A stretch of DNA of 64,000 bases from Acidisarcina polymorpha. Its GTDB lineage: Bacteria > Acidobacteriota > Terriglobia > Terriglobales > Acidobacteriaceae. The translations under genes were made by a program, and so were the position numbers. The notes beneath the pieces were generated by a model. The model had not been told where the DNA came from. It worked only from the letters and a program-made list of their open reading frames with translations, and did no database searches. Where the stretch lies: the NCBI RefSeq assembly GCF_003330725.1, contig NZ_CP030840.1, positions 2,666,001 to 2,730,000 of the forward strand, in the 5' to 3' direction. Shown here piece by piece: positions 51,629 to 60,392 of the stretch. The stretch's first letter is position 1. Each line of letters starts with the position of its first letter.

Positions 51629-52762
51629 ATGATGAAGGCAGGACGCGGAATCCTCGCGCTCACGCTTGGATTCGGCACATTCGCACCAGCGATGTTTGCC
51701 GCGGCAGGCTCCACCGTTAACCCAACAGTATTTGTGATGACAAACGCCGCAGACAGAAACGAGGTCGTTGTCTACACCCGTGAGCGCGATGGCGGCTCCT
51801 CCGAGGCCAACCGGTTTTCAACTGATGGACGAGGCAGCGGCGGGACGAATGACCCCTTGCAGTCCCAGGGGTCCCTCACTCTCAACAGCGAGCACACTCT
51901 CCTCTTCGCGGTGAATGCGGGAAGCGGCACGCTTGCTAGCTTCCGCGTTCGTGGCAAGGGCGAGCTTGCCCTGGTTGATAAGGTCCCTACTGGCGGCAGC
52001 GAGCCATTGGCCGTCGCTACGTTTAAGAATCGTGTCTACGTGCTCGACGGAGCTGGTCAGGGGACCGTGGTAGGGTTCTCGGTTGACGAAGCCGGACGCC
52101 TGCACGCAATTACTGACGCGTCTGCCTTCCTGAGCGCGACTTCCGCTGGTGGTTCCTCGATCTCCATCACGCCTGATGGCCAATTCCTGGTGGTCACCGA
52201 ACGCCTCACCAATGACATCGACACTTTTCGCATTTTCTCCGATGGCACACTCGGCCCTATCAACACGATTGCCAGCCCGGTGCCTGGCGTCTTCTCCGCA
52301 CGGTTCGATCCTCAGGGACAGCTGATACTCTCGGCAACTGGTCCCGCAGGTGCGGCCAATGCATCGACCATCTCTTCGTTCTCCGTAAAGAGCAACGGTG
52401 CGCTCACTGCAGTCACTGAATCCCTTCCCACGTTTGGCAACGCAAACTGCTGGAACGCGGTCACTCCGGACGGCAAGTTCGCCTATGTTTCAAATGCCGG
52501 ATCCTCGACGATCTCTGCGTTCTCGATCTCGAAGACCGGAGTGCTGAAGCCGGTGGGCTCGACGGTTGTTGCAACTCAACCTGAAGGCACGACGAATCTC
52601 GACATTACGGTTAGCGGCGACGGCAAGTATCTCTACACGCTGGACTCTATGGTCGGCAGCGTCAGTGTGTTCGCGATCAATGCCGACGGAACACTCACGT
52701 CTCAGGGTGAGATCTCCGGCCTCCCGAAGAACGTTGGCTTTAACGGAATCGCGGCTCTCTAA
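51629..52762 (+). CDS. Lactonase-family beta-propeller protein (secreted)
   Basis: This protein (377 residues from ATG 51629) has a signal peptide (GILALTLGFGTFAPAMFAAAG) and a seven-bladed propeller typical of the 6-phosphogluconolactonase/lactonase family. Blade repeats include LTLNSEHTLLFAVNAGSGTL, ISITPDGQFLVVTERLTNDI, VTPDGKFAYVSNAGSSTISA and ITVSGDGKYLYTLDSMVGSV. The AAGGAG upstream is six bases from the ATG at 51629; two further ATGs precede it. Family members hydrolyse sugar lactones or act as binding propellers; as this one is exported, a cytoplasmic pentose phosphate role is unlikely. It has its own strong terminator downstream. Confidence 0.82.
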   Translation: MMKAGRGILALTLGFGTFAPAMFAAAGSTVNPTVFVMTNAADRNEVVVYTRERDGGSSEANRFSTDGRGSGGTNDPLQSQGSLTLNSEHTLLFAVNAGSGTLASFRVRGKGELALVDKVPTGGSEPLAVATFKNRVYVLDGAGQGTVVGFSVDEAGRLHAITDASAFLSATSAGGSSISITPDGQFLVVTERLTNDIDTFRIFSDGTLGPINTIASPVPGVFSARFDPQGQLILSATGPAGAANASTISSFSVKSNGALTAVTESLPTFGNANCWNAVTPDGKFAYVSNAGSSTISAFSISKTGVLKPVGSTVVATQPEGTTNLDITVSGDGKYLYTLDSMVGSVSVFAINADGTLTSQGEISGLPKNVGFNGIAAL

Positions 52763-52786
52763 ACTTCATCCACTTCCAGCATCACG

Positions 52787-52824
52787 AAGAGCCTGTGAAC
52801 ATCTGCAACTGTTCACAGGCTCTT
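52787..52824 (+). terminator. Strong intrinsic terminator after lactonase-like gene
   Basis: AAGAGCCTGTGAACA (52787-52801) and TGTTCACAGGCTCTT (52810-52824) pair perfectly over 15 bp around an 8-base loop, then TTG follows. The stem ends in T residues on the plus strand, and it begins 24 bases after the stop of the lactonase-like gene. Confidence 0.88.
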
Positions 52825-52970
52825 TTGCTGGTACCTTTCTCCGCGAAGTGAAGAGCTCCCGTCCCGAACCCGGAGCGAGCACCGGAAACTCAGCAGCTAA
52901 TGTTTTTTTCTTGAGTGCACTAGGATTGAGGTGAGCGGACTATCCGGAACAGTAGAGGATTGAGAATGCA

Positions 52971-54206
52971 ATGCAAGTAAGCGACGAAGCGGCACTGGAT
53001 GTATCTCTCGCGGGGATCGAGCGCGCTCGAGAGCGAATTCGCGACTTTATCTTTCTTTCGCCGTGTCTGCGTTCGGCGGAATTGACCCGGATCACGGGGC
53101 AGGAGATCTACCTCAAGCTGGACAATTTGCAGCGGACCGGGGCGTTCAAGGAACGGGGTGCGCTCAACAAGATTCTGACGTTGAGCGCCGAAGAGAAGCA
53201 GCGCGGCGTCATCGCGGCAAGCGCAGGCAACCACGCCCAGGCGGTAGCCTACCATGCGACCCAGCGAGGCATCCGGTCGCAGATCGTGATGCCGTTGATG
53301 ACCCCGCTGGTGAAGGTGGCTGCGACGCGCGGCTTTGGCGCGGAGGTGGTGCTGCATGGCGCAAACTACGACGAAGCCTGCACTGAGGCAGTGCAGCGCG
53401 CCGAGACCCACGGCATGACCTTCCTGCACCCTTTTGATGACTCCGAGGTGATCCAGGGACAAGGTTCAATTGGGCTCGAGATTCTAGAGCAGGTGCCCGA
53501 CATTGAGGCGGTCGTCGTGCCCATCGGAGGCGGGGGCCTGATCGCCGGTGTCGCCTGCGCCATCAAGGAGAAGAACCCGCTTGTCCGCATCATTGGCGTC
53601 CAGACGGAGCGTCTGCCTTCGATGTTGCGAGCGACCGAGGCGGGCGAGCCGGTCACTGTTCCGGCTGAGGCCACTATCGCCGACGGCATCGCGGTCAGAC
53701 GTTCAGCGGAGCGGACGCTTCGGCTGGTCGAGCGATATGTCGATGAGTTGGTCACCGTGGACGAGGAAGAGATAGCCAGCGCCATCCTGGTCTTGTTGGA
53801 ACGGGAAAAGACCCTCGCCGAAGGCGCCGGAGCAACCGCGCTGGCGGCGGTTCTGCAGCGCAAATCCTCGCTCACCACTGAGCGAACGGCGGTGCTGGTT
53901 TGCGGGGGAAACATCGATGTGAGTCTGCTGGCCAAAATCATCGAACGAGGTTTAGTAAAAGACGGCCGGTGGATGAGGCTGCGAATTCATCTCTCGGATC
54001 GCCCAGGGGCACTGCACCAACTCACCAGGATCATTGCGGAACTTGCCGCCAATATTGTGCAGACGCAATATGACCGCGCGTACTACGGAGTAAGCCTCGG
54101 CGATACCGTGATCGACTTCACTCTGGAGACCCGCGGTTCCGATCACATTGCGATCATCGAGCGCAAGCTGACGGAAGCGGGCTACCGGCATCAGCGAATT
54201 GAGTAG
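52971..54206 (+). CDS. ilvA: Threonine ammonia-lyase (threonine dehydratase) with ACT domain
   Basis: This 411-residue PLP enzyme deaminates threonine to 2-oxobutanoate, the first step of isoleucine synthesis (or threonine breakdown). The PLP lysine lies in LQRTGAFKERGALN, the phosphate loop in VVVPIGGGGLIAGVA, and ASAGNHAQAVAYHA is the substrate-binding segment. One ACT-like regulatory domain occupies the C-terminus (MRLRIHLSDRPGALHQLTRI, then QTQYDRAYYGVSLGD). The length and single ACT domain match the shorter biodegradative/TdcB-like or bacterial IlvA1 forms rather than E. coli IlvA with two ACT-like domains. It converges on the LacI gene with 16 bases between. Confidence 0.92.
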   Translation: MQVSDEAALDVSLAGIERARERIRDFIFLSPCLRSAELTRITGQEIYLKLDNLQRTGAFKERGALNKILTLSAEEKQRGVIAASAGNHAQAVAYHATQRGIRSQIVMPLMTPLVKVAATRGFGAEVVLHGANYDEACTEAVQRAETHGMTFLHPFDDSEVIQGQGSIGLEILEQVPDIEAVVVPIGGGGLIAGVACAIKEKNPLVRIIGVQTERLPSMLRATEAGEPVTVPAEATIADGIAVRRSAERTLRLVERYVDELVTVDEEEIASAILVLLEREKTLAEGAGATALAAVLQRKSSLTTERTAVLVCGGNIDVSLLAKIIERGLVKDGRWMRLRIHLSDRPGALHQLTRIIAELAANIVQTQYDRAYYGVSLGDTVIDFTLETRGSDHIAIIERKLTEAGYRHQRIE

Positions 54207-54222
54207 TTTAGGAGTATTTTCC

Positions 54223-55296
54223 TTAACCAGTGATCTGCGCTTTGCCAAAGCGAATGCCGGCGTCTCCGCTTTTCTGCTGCCTGCGGGGCGATCCGATGGG
54301 GATCATTCTTCCCGTCGATTTTCGTTCGATCAGGGTCGGATGGATGGTGAACTCTGCCCCTTGAGGAGGCGTATCCTGGTTAGAAGAGTAGAGGGCGCGG
54401 AAGGCAGTGCGGGCGATATCCGGCCGCGAAACGCGGATCGTGGTCAGCGGCGGCTGAGTGAAGGAACTCAGGTCGATGTCGTCGAAGCCGATGACCGAGA
54501 TGTCTTCAGGAACGCTCAGCCCTTGCTCGAAGATGGCTCCCATAGCGCCAATCGCCGTCATGTCGTTTGAGGCGAGGATTGCCGTCGGCCGCACCGGCCG
54601 GTTAAGCAGGCGGGCCATGGCATCATGGCCGCCGCCCATCCGATGATCTCCTTCTTCCACGAAGGAGGGATTGAGGCGGATGCGCTTGCGCTTGAGGCTG
54701 GCGAGGAACGCCTGATGACGGATGCGCGCCGATGTGAGATTCATTGGGCCGGAGATGAAACCGATGTCGACATGGCCGAGATCGGAGAGGTGCTGGACAG
54801 CGGCGTCAACGCCGGCCGGATAATCAAGCACGATATTGGATATGCCTTCGCTGGGTACGCCCATGTCCAGGAAGACCATCGGAATGCGGCGACTGCTGAA
54901 TTCATCGATCAGGTGGGCCTCCATCTCCGAGGTAAGGATGGCTACGCCGTCGACTTTGCGCTGAAGCATGCGGCGAACACATGTTTCCATACGGATGGGG
55001 TCGTAGTTGGTGTTGGCGACTAGCACCTCCTGGCCATACTGGACGGCGATCTCCTCGAAGCTCCGTACCAGTTCGGGGAAAAACGGGTTGGTGATGTCGG
55101 AGATAATCAAACCATAGAGGCTGCTCCGCCCTGAACCCAGAGCACGCGCATTGTTGTTGGGGTAGAACTTCAGTTTGTGAATGGCCTCGCGAACGCGTTC
55201 GGCGGTCTCGGGCGCAACCTTATCAGAACCGTTGATGGTGCGTGAGACGGTCGCAGTGGAAACTCGGGCTACCCGGGCAACTTCTCTGATGTTCAT
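54223..55296 (-). CDS. LacI family transcriptional regulator
   Basis: This 357-residue regulator begins with a LacI-type helix-turn-helix and hinge helix (NIREVARVARVSTATVSRTI, then GSDKVAPETAERVREAI, residues 1-50, then NNARALGSGRSS). The periplasmic-binding-protein-like sensor follows (YGLIISDITNPFFPELVRSF, DGVAILTSEMEAHLIDEF, GHVDIGFISGPMN, FAILASNDMTAIGAMGAI-like AILASNDMTAIG and SVIGFDDIDLSSFTQPPLTT). It probably senses a sugar. The ATG at 55296 is chosen because it starts exactly at the DNA-binding domain; a 70-residue extension to 55506 lacks family similarity. The target genes are unknown; no sugar utilisation gene is adjacent. Confidence 0.88.
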   Translation of the reverse strand: MNIREVARVARVSTATVSRTINGSDKVAPETAERVREAIHKLKFYPNNNARALGSGRSSLYGLIISDITNPFFPELVRSFEEIAVQYGQEVLVANTNYDPIRMETCVRRMLQRKVDGVAILTSEMEAHLIDEFSSRRIPMVFLDMGVPSEGISNIVLDYPAGVDAAVQHLSDLGHVDIGFISGPMNLTSARIRHQAFLASLKRKRIRLNPSFVEEGDHRMGGGHDAMARLLNRPVRPTAILASNDMTAIGAMGAIFEQGLSVPEDISVIGFDDIDLSSFTQPPLTTIRVSRPDIARTAFRALYSSNQDTPPQGAEFTIHPTLIERKSTGRMIPIGSPRRQQKSGDAGIRFGKAQITG

Positions 55297-55370
55297 CGGT
55301 CTTTCTTGGCGTTCGACCTGCAGATGCATCTCCGCAAACCGACTGCCCGCGACAAGTCCTCCCCTAGAGT

Positions 55371-55399
55371 TATATACAGATAGAACGGAGTTCGCGTAA
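55371..55399 (-). promoter_or_regulatory. Candidate promoter for the LacI-family gene
   Basis: On the minus strand, TTACGC (55399-55394) and TATATA (55376-55371) are separated by 17 bases, similar to a sigma70-type -35/-10 pair. It would place a transcript start about 65 bases ahead of the lacI ATG. The -35 match is only partial. Confidence 0.3.
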
Positions 55400-55419
55400 G
55401 TGTCCAGTGATGAAAGCCG

Positions 55420-55523
55420 AGTATTTCGACCTTTTGTTCGAGAGTCAAGCAGAGCTCTCGAGCTGGAGCAGGCAGTTGCAGCAGCTGTAATGTGCCTGAA
55501 AGCCACCGCTGCGGCTTTTTTTT
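55420..55523 (+). ncRNA. Candidate small RNA ending at an orphan intrinsic terminator
   Basis: AAAGCC (55498-55503) pairs with GGCTTT (55512-55517) and runs into nine T residues (55515-55523), a good plus-strand intrinsic terminator, but no plus-strand protein gene precedes it (the nearest ends at 54206, and lacI lies between on the other strand). Just upstream, GAGAG (55440-55444)/CTCTC (55455-55459) and GGCA (55471-55474)/TGCC (55493-55496) can form further stems. An independent small RNA is one explanation; the end of an antisense or leader transcript is another. The promoter is not located. Confidence 0.35.
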
Positions 55524-55625
55524 TGAGGATAAGCCTGGAACGTGCACTTCGCGCTTTCGTAACTTTGCCTGCTCGAAAGCCCGGTTGCTGGCGCGCGTAA
55601 TGAAGTGGGGAATAGAGGGTTATTC

Positions 55626-57539
55626 GTGAGGGTGTTTAGCAGGGAATTCTGTTGGAGTACGGTAGTCTTCCTAGGCGCCGGTTGCTTTTGCGGGCCTGGC
55701 GTCGCGGCTCAGGAAGCGCCCATCAAGCCCACGGCTCCTGCCCAGCAGTCGGGGATGGGAAACTCGACGGCCGGGGTCTTTGCGCCGGTTAAAGATGCGG
55801 AGAATCGCCCGATTACGGCCGGCGGGTTTGTAGACTCCGGGCCAATCGTCTTTCAGGACATCTCGAAGCAGGCCGGCCTCACCGTTTGGAAGCATAAGGT
55901 TGGCACTCCGGAGAAGAAGTACATCCTGGAGACCATTGGGTCGGGAGTCGCGCTGCTTGACTACGACAATGATGGCTGGCTCGACATCTATCTCGTGAAC
56001 GGTTCGACCTATGAAGCCCTGGACGGCAAAGAGCCAGCTCCGCACGCTGCCTTGTTCCACAATAACCATGATGGGACGTTCACGAACGTGGCGGAGAAAG
56101 CGGGCGTCACCAACGAACGCTGGGGAGTTGGCGCAGTCGTCGGCGACTATGACAACGATGGCTGGCCGGACATCTATGTGACCAACTACGGCAAGAACCG
56201 GCTCTACCACAACAACCACAACGGCACTTTCACCGATGTAGGAGAGAAGGCGGGAGTCACCTTCGGCGGTTGGTCGGCGGGCGCGACGTTCGGAGATTAC
56301 GACGGCGACGGCAAGCTGGATCTGTTTGTACCGGGCTACGTTCACTTTGACCGCAGCAACCTGCCTGACCCCGGATCGAAGGCGGTCAACTACTCAGGAT
56401 GCCAATTTCGCGGCGTCAGCGTCATGTGCGGTCCCCGCGGACTGCAAGGGGAGAAGGACCATCTCTACCGCAACAACGGAGATGGCACATTTAACGAAAC
56501 CACTGAGAAGGCGGGAGTTGGCGATCCCAACGGCTACTATGGACTGGCTTCGGTCTTTGTCGACGTGAACAATGATGGCAAAGTCGATCTGGCGGTAGCT
56601 GACGATTCGACTCCGAATTATCTCTACATCAACAAGGGCGATGGCGCCTTCGAGGATGATAGCTATGCCTCTGGATATGCGTTGAACCAGGATGGCCGCG
56701 AGACCGCTTCCATGGGCATCGCGGTTGGCGACTATCAGAACAATGGACTGGTGGACCTGGTGAACACAACGTTTTCCGATGATTACAAAGTTGTCTACCG
56801 CAACGATGGGGATGCCAACTTTACCGATGTCAGCTACAAACTGGGGATTGCGCAGACGACGATCCCCTTCCTTGGCTGGGGAGATGGCTTTCTCGACTAT
56901 GACAATGATGGCTGGAAAGACCTGTTTTTCATCGATGGTCATGTCTATCCTCTAGTGGACAAGAACGACTGGGGCACGACATTTGCACAACGGCCGCTGC
57001 TCTTCCGCAACCTGAAGGGGCAGAAGTTTGAGAATGTTCCGCCGGTAAAAGGAACTGGCCTGGCGGACGTGATCCCTGGCAGGGGCGGAGCATTCGGCGA
57101 CCTCTTCAATGATGGCAAGATCGACGTTGTGATCAACGTGATGGATGGCTCACCGGTGCTTTTGCGCAACGTGAACGACGACCATCATCACTGGGTAGAG
57201 CTCAAGTTGATTGGTGGTCCGAAGGGACCGCGCGATGCTGTGGGCGCCTCGGTCTACTTGACGGCCAATGGGATGAAGCAGCGCCAGGATGTGCTTAGCG
57301 GCGGCAGCTACGCCTCTTCCAACGACCAGCGGGTGCATTTTGGCATAGGCGACGCGGCGGCGGTCGACGGGGTGGAAATTCATTGGCCGGGCAATGTTGT
57401 CGAACAAGTGAAACTGCCGGGTGTCGACCGCATCTTTACCGTGGAGCAGGGTAAGGGAGTGACCGGGGAAACCTGCGCCAAGTGCGCGACCGTCGCCACT
57501 TCGGCAGCAACACCGAAGACGGCCGCGCCGCGGCGATAG
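55626..57539 (+). CDS. CRTAC1-type FG-GAP repeat protein with ASPIC/UnbV domain
   Basis: This 637-residue secreted protein starts with GTG at 55626 (GAGGG six bases upstream) and a signal peptide (STVVFLGAGCFCGPGVAAQ). Seven FG-GAP/VCBS-like repeats carry DxDxDG calcium-binding loops: GVALLDYDNDGWLDIYLVNG, GDYDNDGWPDIYVTN, GDYDGDGKLDLFVPG, DVNNDGKVDLAVAD, GDYQNNGLVDLVN, LDYDNDGWKDLFFIDG and GDLFNDGKIDVVIN. The C-terminus holds the UnbV/ASPIC domain (HHWVELKLIGGPKGPRDAVG, then EIHWPGNVVEQVKLPGVDRI). Such integrin alpha-like propellers are abundant in Acidobacteriota, Bacteroidota and Planctomycetota; the function is not known. It lies 329 bases from the divergent LacI gene. Confidence 0.87.
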   Translation: MRVFSREFCWSTVVFLGAGCFCGPGVAAQEAPIKPTAPAQQSGMGNSTAGVFAPVKDAENRPITAGGFVDSGPIVFQDISKQAGLTVWKHKVGTPEKKYILETIGSGVALLDYDNDGWLDIYLVNGSTYEALDGKEPAPHAALFHNNHDGTFTNVAEKAGVTNERWGVGAVVGDYDNDGWPDIYVTNYGKNRLYHNNHNGTFTDVGEKAGVTFGGWSAGATFGDYDGDGKLDLFVPGYVHFDRSNLPDPGSKAVNYSGCQFRGVSVMCGPRGLQGEKDHLYRNNGDGTFNETTEKAGVGDPNGYYGLASVFVDVNNDGKVDLAVADDSTPNYLYINKGDGAFEDDSYASGYALNQDGRETASMGIAVGDYQNNGLVDLVNTTFSDDYKVVYRNDGDANFTDVSYKLGIAQTTIPFLGWGDGFLDYDNDGWKDLFFIDGHVYPLVDKNDWGTTFAQRPLLFRNLKGQKFENVPPVKGTGLADVIPGRGGAFGDLFNDGKIDVVINVMDGSPVLLRNVNDDHHHWVELKLIGGPKGPRDAVGASVYLTANGMKQRQDVLSGGSYASSNDQRVHFGIGDAAAVDGVEIHWPGNVVEQVKLPGVDRIFTVEQGKGVTGETCAKCATVATSAATPKTAAPRR

Positions 57540-57577
57540 TCGGATCAATAAACGGGCAAAATCAATAAACAGGCCGC

Positions 57578-58000
57578 TCAGTAAACCTTAGGAGACGGCG
57601 GCAAGCCCTCGCGCAACATTGCAAGGTCGCGCCATCCCAGCGGCAACAGGCAATTGGCTGGGGCGTGAAGGAAAAGAGGCGCGACACCATTGTCCTGGTA
57701 GCCGGCCAGCCCGCAACCTACCCGAGTCACGAAGAAAGACTGTTCAGGATGTTGGTCCGCGTATTCGATGAAGTGCTGCACCTCATCCTTGAGCCGGTTC
57801 CAGCCATTCATGGTAGGGATCGCATAAGCGCGGCCTGTCGGCCCGACACCGATCCCTGGCTCGGCGCCGCAGTGTTCCTGCGCATACTTGGCGGCTCCTG
57901 CATAGTGGCGCCCCTCGTCATTGGTGCCGAAAACAAAAATGTCCTTCGCCGAATCAAAGGGTCGCTCGTGTTCCTGGGTGTACTCTTCACTCGCCATCAC
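57578..58000 (-). CDS. A1S_2505-like conserved protein (phage-associated family)
   Basis: This 140-residue cytoplasmic protein has the segments DIFVFGTNDEGRHYAGAAKY, IGVGPTGRAYAIPTMNG, QSFFVTRVGCGLAGYQDNGV and PLFLHAPANCLLP. They match a family found in phages and many bacteria (A1S_2505 family, hypothetical), with a fold I suspect is macro-domain- or SLOG-like nucleotide binding; no activity is established. No signal peptide or membrane helix is seen. A second ATG at 57997 is an alternative. It faces the end of the CRTAC1 gene and lies 50 bases before the WecG-type gene on the same strand. It is the only gene here with a phage-like connection; nothing else suggests a prophage. Confidence 0.7.
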   Translation of the reverse strand: MMASEEYTQEHERPFDSAKDIFVFGTNDEGRHYAGAAKYAQEHCGAEPGIGVGPTGRAYAIPTMNGWNRLKDEVQHFIEYADQHPEQSFFVTRVGCGLAGYQDNGVAPLFLHAPANCLLPLGWRDLAMLREGLPPSPKVY

Positions 58001-58050
58001 AGGCTACGATACGGCGGGCGGGATTTGGGTTGCAAGCCGAAGCCACTTCG

Positions 58051-58899
58051 TCATCTCCGAGCTCGAAACCATTGGCGAAAGATGATCCACAGAAAACGCG
58101 GGTTGCCGAGGAGGTACCTGCGCCATAGTCGCTTTGGTTCCGCGAGCAAGCGCCCGAACCACTCAAGCCCGATGACTCTCATCCATCGCGGCGGCCGCTT
58201 GCGCAGCCCGGCGTAAGTATCGATGGCCGCGCCGACGCCCTGGATCACGCCCACGGGCAAATCCCGGCAGTTTTCGTGAATCCACCACTCCTGCTTCGGT
58301 GAGCCGAGAGCGACGATGAGGAAGTCGGGTGCGGCGGCGGCGATTTTGTCGCGCACCTGCTGTTTGAGCAGATCGTCTGCTTCGAAGCCGAGTGGCGGGC
58401 TATCGATTCCTGCCAGTCGCAGACCTGGATAGCTCAACGTCAGCCGACGGGCGGCAATCTCCGCGGCCCCGGAGAGGCCGCCAAGAACATAAAAGGACAT
58501 GCGATGAGCCGCGGCTGCCTCGCAGATGTTTTCCATCAGGTCGACGCCACGAATTTGCCCGCGCAGCGGAGTCCCCAGCAAGGACGCCGCCCATACCAGC
58601 GGCAATCCGTCGGCTACTACCAAATTGAAGCTGCGCAAGAGGGAGGCGAATCCTGGGTCGGCATCCGCGAGTGCGACCAGCCACGCATTGGGGGAGACGA
58701 TTCGACGGGGGGGATGCTCGGCTCGAGTCTTCATGGAGTCGAGCGCCCAGGTGACAGCGCCCTCAAAATCGATGGCGTCGAGCGCCACGGCTCCGATAAT
58801 GACGCGCTCTCCAGCCGGCCATGCACGATCCGCTGCACGATCCGCGGGCCAAGGCTTAAGGCGGGTATTTTGCGCTTTGGGCGGGACCTGTTTAGCCAT
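58051..58899 (-). CDS. WecG/TagA/CpsF family glycosyltransferase (GT26)
   Basis: This 282-residue glycosyltransferase transfers a sugar to a lipid-linked acceptor in family members, as WecG adds ManNAcA and TagA adds ManNAc. The family blocks are VSPNAWLVALADADPGFASL, VADGLPLVWAASLLG, RGVDLMENICEAAA, MSFYVLGGLSGAAEIAARRL, DFLIVALGSPKQEWWIHEN and GVIQGVGAAIDTYAGLRKRPP, followed by a basic amphipathic end (WFGRLLAEPKRLWRRYL). It is not adjacent to the polysaccharide export operon at 2864-7329, so it may serve another polymer. An ADRAADRA stretch near residue 23 is coded by an exact 12-bp duplication. Confidence 0.9.
   Translation of the reverse strand: MAKQVPPKAQNTRLKPWPADRAADRAWPAGERVIIGAVALDAIDFEGAVTWALDSMKTRAEHPPRRIVSPNAWLVALADADPGFASLLRSFNLVVADGLPLVWAASLLGTPLRGQIRGVDLMENICEAAAAHRMSFYVLGGLSGAAEIAARRLTLSYPGLRLAGIDSPPLGFEADDLLKQQVRDKIAAAAPDFLIVALGSPKQEWWIHENCRDLPVGVIQGVGAAIDTYAGLRKRPPRWMRVIGLEWFGRLLAEPKRLWRRYLLGNPRFLWIIFRQWFRARR
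58822..58845 (-). repeat. Exact 12-bp tandem duplication in the WecG-type gene
   Basis: The word TGCACGATCCGC is repeated exactly at 58822-58833 and 58834-58845 (plus strand). On the coding strand it adds four residues near the N-terminus, before the conserved domain. Confidence 0.8.
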
Positions 58900-58940
58900 G
58901 TCGCCTCCACCGCACCGGTGATCCGATCAAAGTTCACGCA

Positions 58941-60392
58941 TTAATGCGTCGAGGTTAGCGTCTTCAGGAATTGGTAATAGAAGTCCACCGCGGTGAAATA
59001 CGACTTCACCGGAACTCGTTCGTCCTTGCCATGCATGCGTATGTCGTTGGTCTCGATCGCGATCCCCGAAATTCCGTACGTCGGCATGCCCGCAGCGTTG
59101 GTGTAGACGCCGTCAGACGCACCGTCGGCCATGTCGGGGATGATTGGCGTTCCCGGCCAGAACTTGCCCGCCACGGAGGTGAGCGCCGCGAGCACCTCCG
59201 GCTGTAGGGCGGCTGGCGGAAGCGCCTTGGCGTCAGGCGCGCTGGCAGAGACATCGCCTGCATCGCTTACGTAATTCACGGTGATCTTCGGATCGGCAAA
59301 GATGCCAATCAGTTGCTGCCGGACTTCCTCACGCGAATGACCGGGCAGGATCCGGCAATTCACGTTGGCTTTGGCCATTTGCGGGAGCGCATTGTTTGCA
59401 TGGCCCGCGTCGAGACGGGTAGCCACGCAAGTAGTGTGCAGAGTTGAGTTATGGGCGGGGTCCTGCGACAGCCGGTCGATGGCAGCTTGGTCCGGCGGGG
59501 TGCGCAATATCGCCTTCATGTCTGCGGCGGTCTGGCCGCTCTCGACCGTGCTCATCACTTCGAAATAAGCCCGGGTCACCGGATTGAGTTCGAAGGGGAA
59601 CTTATACGCCTGCAGCTTCGCGAGTGCATCGGCGATATGGTAGATGGCATTGTCGGGTACCGGCAACGAACTATGCCCACCGGGATTGGTGACGACCAGC
59701 TGATAGTCGGCGTAGAGCTTCTCACTCGCGTCGACGTTGACGCTCAGCGGTTTGCCGCTCTTAAGGTCGACTCCGCCACCATCATGGTTCAGCACGTACT
59801 CGGCGTCGATCAGGTCGCGATGATTCTTGAGCAGCCAATCGACTCCATTGGACTTGCCTCCCTCCTCGTCGGCGGTGAGAGCAAGGATGACGTCGCGGTC
59901 TGGCTTATAGCCTTCCTTTTTCATGCGGATGAGCGTGGTAATCATGATGGCGTCACCGCTTTTCATATCCTGGGTACCGCGTCCATAGAAGTAGCCATCC
60001 TTCTCGACGAACTGAAACGGATCGGTCGTCCAGTCTTCGCGGCGCGCCTCCACCACGTCCAGGTGTCCGATCAGCAGGATCGGCTTGTGTGATCCGAGTC
60101 CTTTGAGCCGTACCACCAAGTTGCCTTTACGAGAGTTCGGGCCCATGACGATCACATCTTCTTTAGAAAAGCCGCTGTCAAGGAGGCGTTTTGCCATAGC
60201 GTCCGCGGCAACCGTCGTGCTTCCGACGGAATCTGTGGTGTTGATCTCGATCAGCTGCTGAAAAACATCCCGAGAAAGCTGGTGATCTACTTGGCCCCGC
60301 GCGTATCCCGGTCCGAACGGGACCACGCACAGTGGAAGCGCCAGTGCAAAAGAAAAGCGACGCGCTGCCACAAATCGAAGCAAGTGAATCAT
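58941..60392 (-). CDS. M20/M25/M40 family metallopeptidase (secreted)
   Basis: This 483-residue zinc peptidase starts with a signal peptide (FSFALALPLCVVPFGPGYARG) and has the two-domain M20 layout. The catalytic motifs are LLIGHLDVVEARRED (His and Asp), GRGTQDMKSGDAI (bridging Asp) and ALTADEEGGKSNG (Glu-Glu). Later ones are VLNHDGGGVDLKSG and the His-containing PGGHSSLPVPDNA of the dimerisation domain. Typical activities are carboxypeptidase or aminoacylase. The start at 60392 has GGAGAG upstream and begins the signal peptide; an in-frame extension to 60494 lacks support. It is divergent from the phosphate uptake genes with 388 bases between. Confidence 0.88.
   Translation of the reverse strand: MIHLLRFVAARRFSFALALPLCVVPFGPGYARGQVDHQLSRDVFQQLIEINTTDSVGSTTVAADAMAKRLLDSGFSKEDVIVMGPNSRKGNLVVRLKGLGSHKPILLIGHLDVVEARREDWTTDPFQFVEKDGYFYGRGTQDMKSGDAIMITTLIRMKKEGYKPDRDVILALTADEEGGKSNGVDWLLKNHRDLIDAEYVLNHDGGGVDLKSGKPLSVNVDASEKLYADYQLVVTNPGGHSSLPVPDNAIYHIADALAKLQAYKFPFELNPVTRAYFEVMSTVESGQTAADMKAILRTPPDQAAIDRLSQDPAHNSTLHTTCVATRLDAGHANNALPQMAKANVNCRILPGHSREEVRQQLIGIFADPKITVNYVSDAGDVSASAPDAKALPPAALQPEVLAALTSVAGKFWPGTPIIPDMADGASDGVYTNAAGMPTYGISGIAIETNDIRMHGKDERVPVKSYFTAVDFYYQFLKTLTSTH

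Larger units (their letters stand above)
55297..55625. other. 329-base space between lacI and CRTAC1-type genes
   Basis: The space holds a candidate minus-strand promoter for the LacI gene and, about 100 bases further, a plus-strand terminator hairpin with stems upstream, described separately. I see no protein gene. Confidence 0.6.

Noticed and set aside
57578-58000. A1S_2505-like gene as sign of a prophage
   Set aside because: No integrase, structural, lysis or att-like sequences nearby; the family also occurs in ordinary chromosomes.
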